Part shown: piece by piece, positions 63,456 to 64,000 of the stretch
Layout: each line of letters starts with the position of its first letter
How positions within the stretch are numbered: the first letter of the stretch is position 1
Assembly (NCBI RefSeq): GCF_033100115.1
Contig: NZ_CP136910.1
Span: forward strand, 3,682,001-3,746,000
Direction: 5' to 3'
DNA length: 64,000 nucleotides
DNA from: Anaerocolumna sp. AGMB13020
GTDB taxonomy: Bacteria > Bacillota > Clostridia > Lachnospirales > Lachnospiraceae
The notes under the pieces: model-generated
Databases searched by the model: none
What the model saw: only the letters and a program-made list of their open reading frames with translations
Told to the model about the DNA's origin: nothing
Position numbers and translations under genes: made by a program

Positions 63456-64000
63456 ATGTTAAAAATCAAGGAATTAGGGAAAAAGATTCTTGCAGTAACA
63501 TTAGCAGCAGCAATGTTAACTGCAACCGGATGCGGTAGCAATAATACAAAAACCACATCCGACAGCGGTAAGAATGAGCCGACCGCAACAGCTGCAGAAA
63601 CCACACCGGACAGCAGCGGTGATAATACTAGTGATACTGCTATGACTACAATCTCTGTATACAGAGACAGCTTTAATATTGGAGCACCGGATACCAAACA
63701 GGTTAAGGCTGTTCAGGATGCTATCAATGCTTACATAGGGGATAAGATCAATGTTCAGATCGAACTCAATGATATCAGTAACAGTGAATACAAAGACAGA
63801 GCGAATCTTGCACTGGCAAATAGCGAAATCGACCTTCTTTGGACCGCTAACTGGATTGAAACCATCAGAACCGATGATCTTGTAAAGCAAGGTGCTGTAT
63901 ATGATCTCACAGAGAAGCTTCCCAACTTTGATATCTACAAGGCAATTCCTGAATGGGTATGGGGATCCTCTGCATACAACGGAAAGAATTACTTTATACC
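63456..64000 (+). CDS. Extracellular solute-binding lipoprotein, 5' part
   Basis: The frame is open at the window end; 181 residues are visible. AAGGGAGG precedes the ATG. The lipoprotein signal peptide is 'KKILAVTLAAAMLTATGC', with Cys as the lipid site. A Ser/Thr/Asp-rich linker follows (about 27-62), then the start of a binding domain: 'ISVYRDSFNIGAPDTKQ', 'IELNDISNSEYKDRANLALAN' and 'IDLLWTANWIETIRTDDLVKQG'. It belongs to the LplA-like sugar-binding group and completes the importer with the two permeases. Confidence 0.92.
   Translation, partial: MLKIKELGKKILAVTLAAAMLTATGCGSNNTKTTSDSGKNEPTATAAETTPDSSGDNTSDTAMTTISVYRDSFNIGAPDTKQVKAVQDAINAYIGDKINVQIELNDISNSEYKDRANLALANSEIDLLWTANWIETIRTDDLVKQGAVYDLTEKLPNFDIYKAIPEWVWGSSAYNGKNYFI

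Overview
The window reads as chromosomal DNA of a low-GC Gram-positive anaerobe of the Clostridia, most likely the Lachnospiraceae. The pointers are an uvrC-hprK-ROK glucokinase-murB-rapZ-whiA-HPr-like run, a T-box ahead of thrS, infC-rpmI-rplT behind an attenuated leader, many TTG/GTG starts with strong AGGAGG sites, and several Lachnospiraceae-style membrane and lipoprotein genes. This is inferred from gene content and order; no 16S gene or database search supports it. I see no insertion sequence, prophage or CRISPR array.

Region 1 (1-5936) is a very AT-rich surface-glycan operon on the + strand. It holds the end of a nucleotidyltransferase, a CDP-glycerol-glycerophosphotransferase-like enzyme, two tandem LicD-family transferases, a Rossmann-fold oxidoreductase and a phosphonopyruvate decarboxylase. 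Together they suggest a cell-surface polymer carrying phosphonate or phospho-alcohol groups; the PEP mutase needed to start that pathway would have to lie upstream of the window. A TPR-containing family 2 glycosyltransferase, a 40-bp purine-rich tandem repeat and a divergent signal-peptidase-II-like gene follow.

Region 2 (8.7-35.8 kb) is housekeeping: pyrG (minus strand, with a leader attenuator), ftsH, uvrC, the hprK/glucokinase/murB/rapZ/whiA/Crh-like cluster, a membrane-anchored polysaccharide deacetylase, dnaE, pfkA, an ABC exporter, a Cof-type phosphatase, an ECF sigma factor with a membrane partner, sfsA, a hemerythrin and a GT4 glycosyltransferase.

Region 3 (35.8-48.8 kb) has long intergenic spacers with foldback elements, a T-box-controlled thrS, a truncated PhzF-family remnant and nfo. 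It also holds an OpuF-type osmoprotectant importer next to a BusR-like GntR/RCK_C regulator; two identically spaced GTGACAA palindromes cover the importer promoter, pointing to c-di-AMP control of osmolyte uptake. prfC and infC-rpmI-rplT, with an AUU start for infC, end this part.

Region 4 (49.2-64 kb) is accessory: an unrecognised TIM-barrel-like protein, a TetR/nitroreductase pair, tRNA-Leu(AAG), a GNAT, a GNAT-like acyltransferase, a large HD phosphohydrolase, an AraC regulator, a secreted PPC-like protein, and a LacI-controlled sugar ABC importer whose lipoprotein runs off the window end. The strongest leads are the BusR-type double operator, the Crh-like HPr with Glu15, the phosphonate/LicD operon, and a family of intergenic foldbacks sharing one core.
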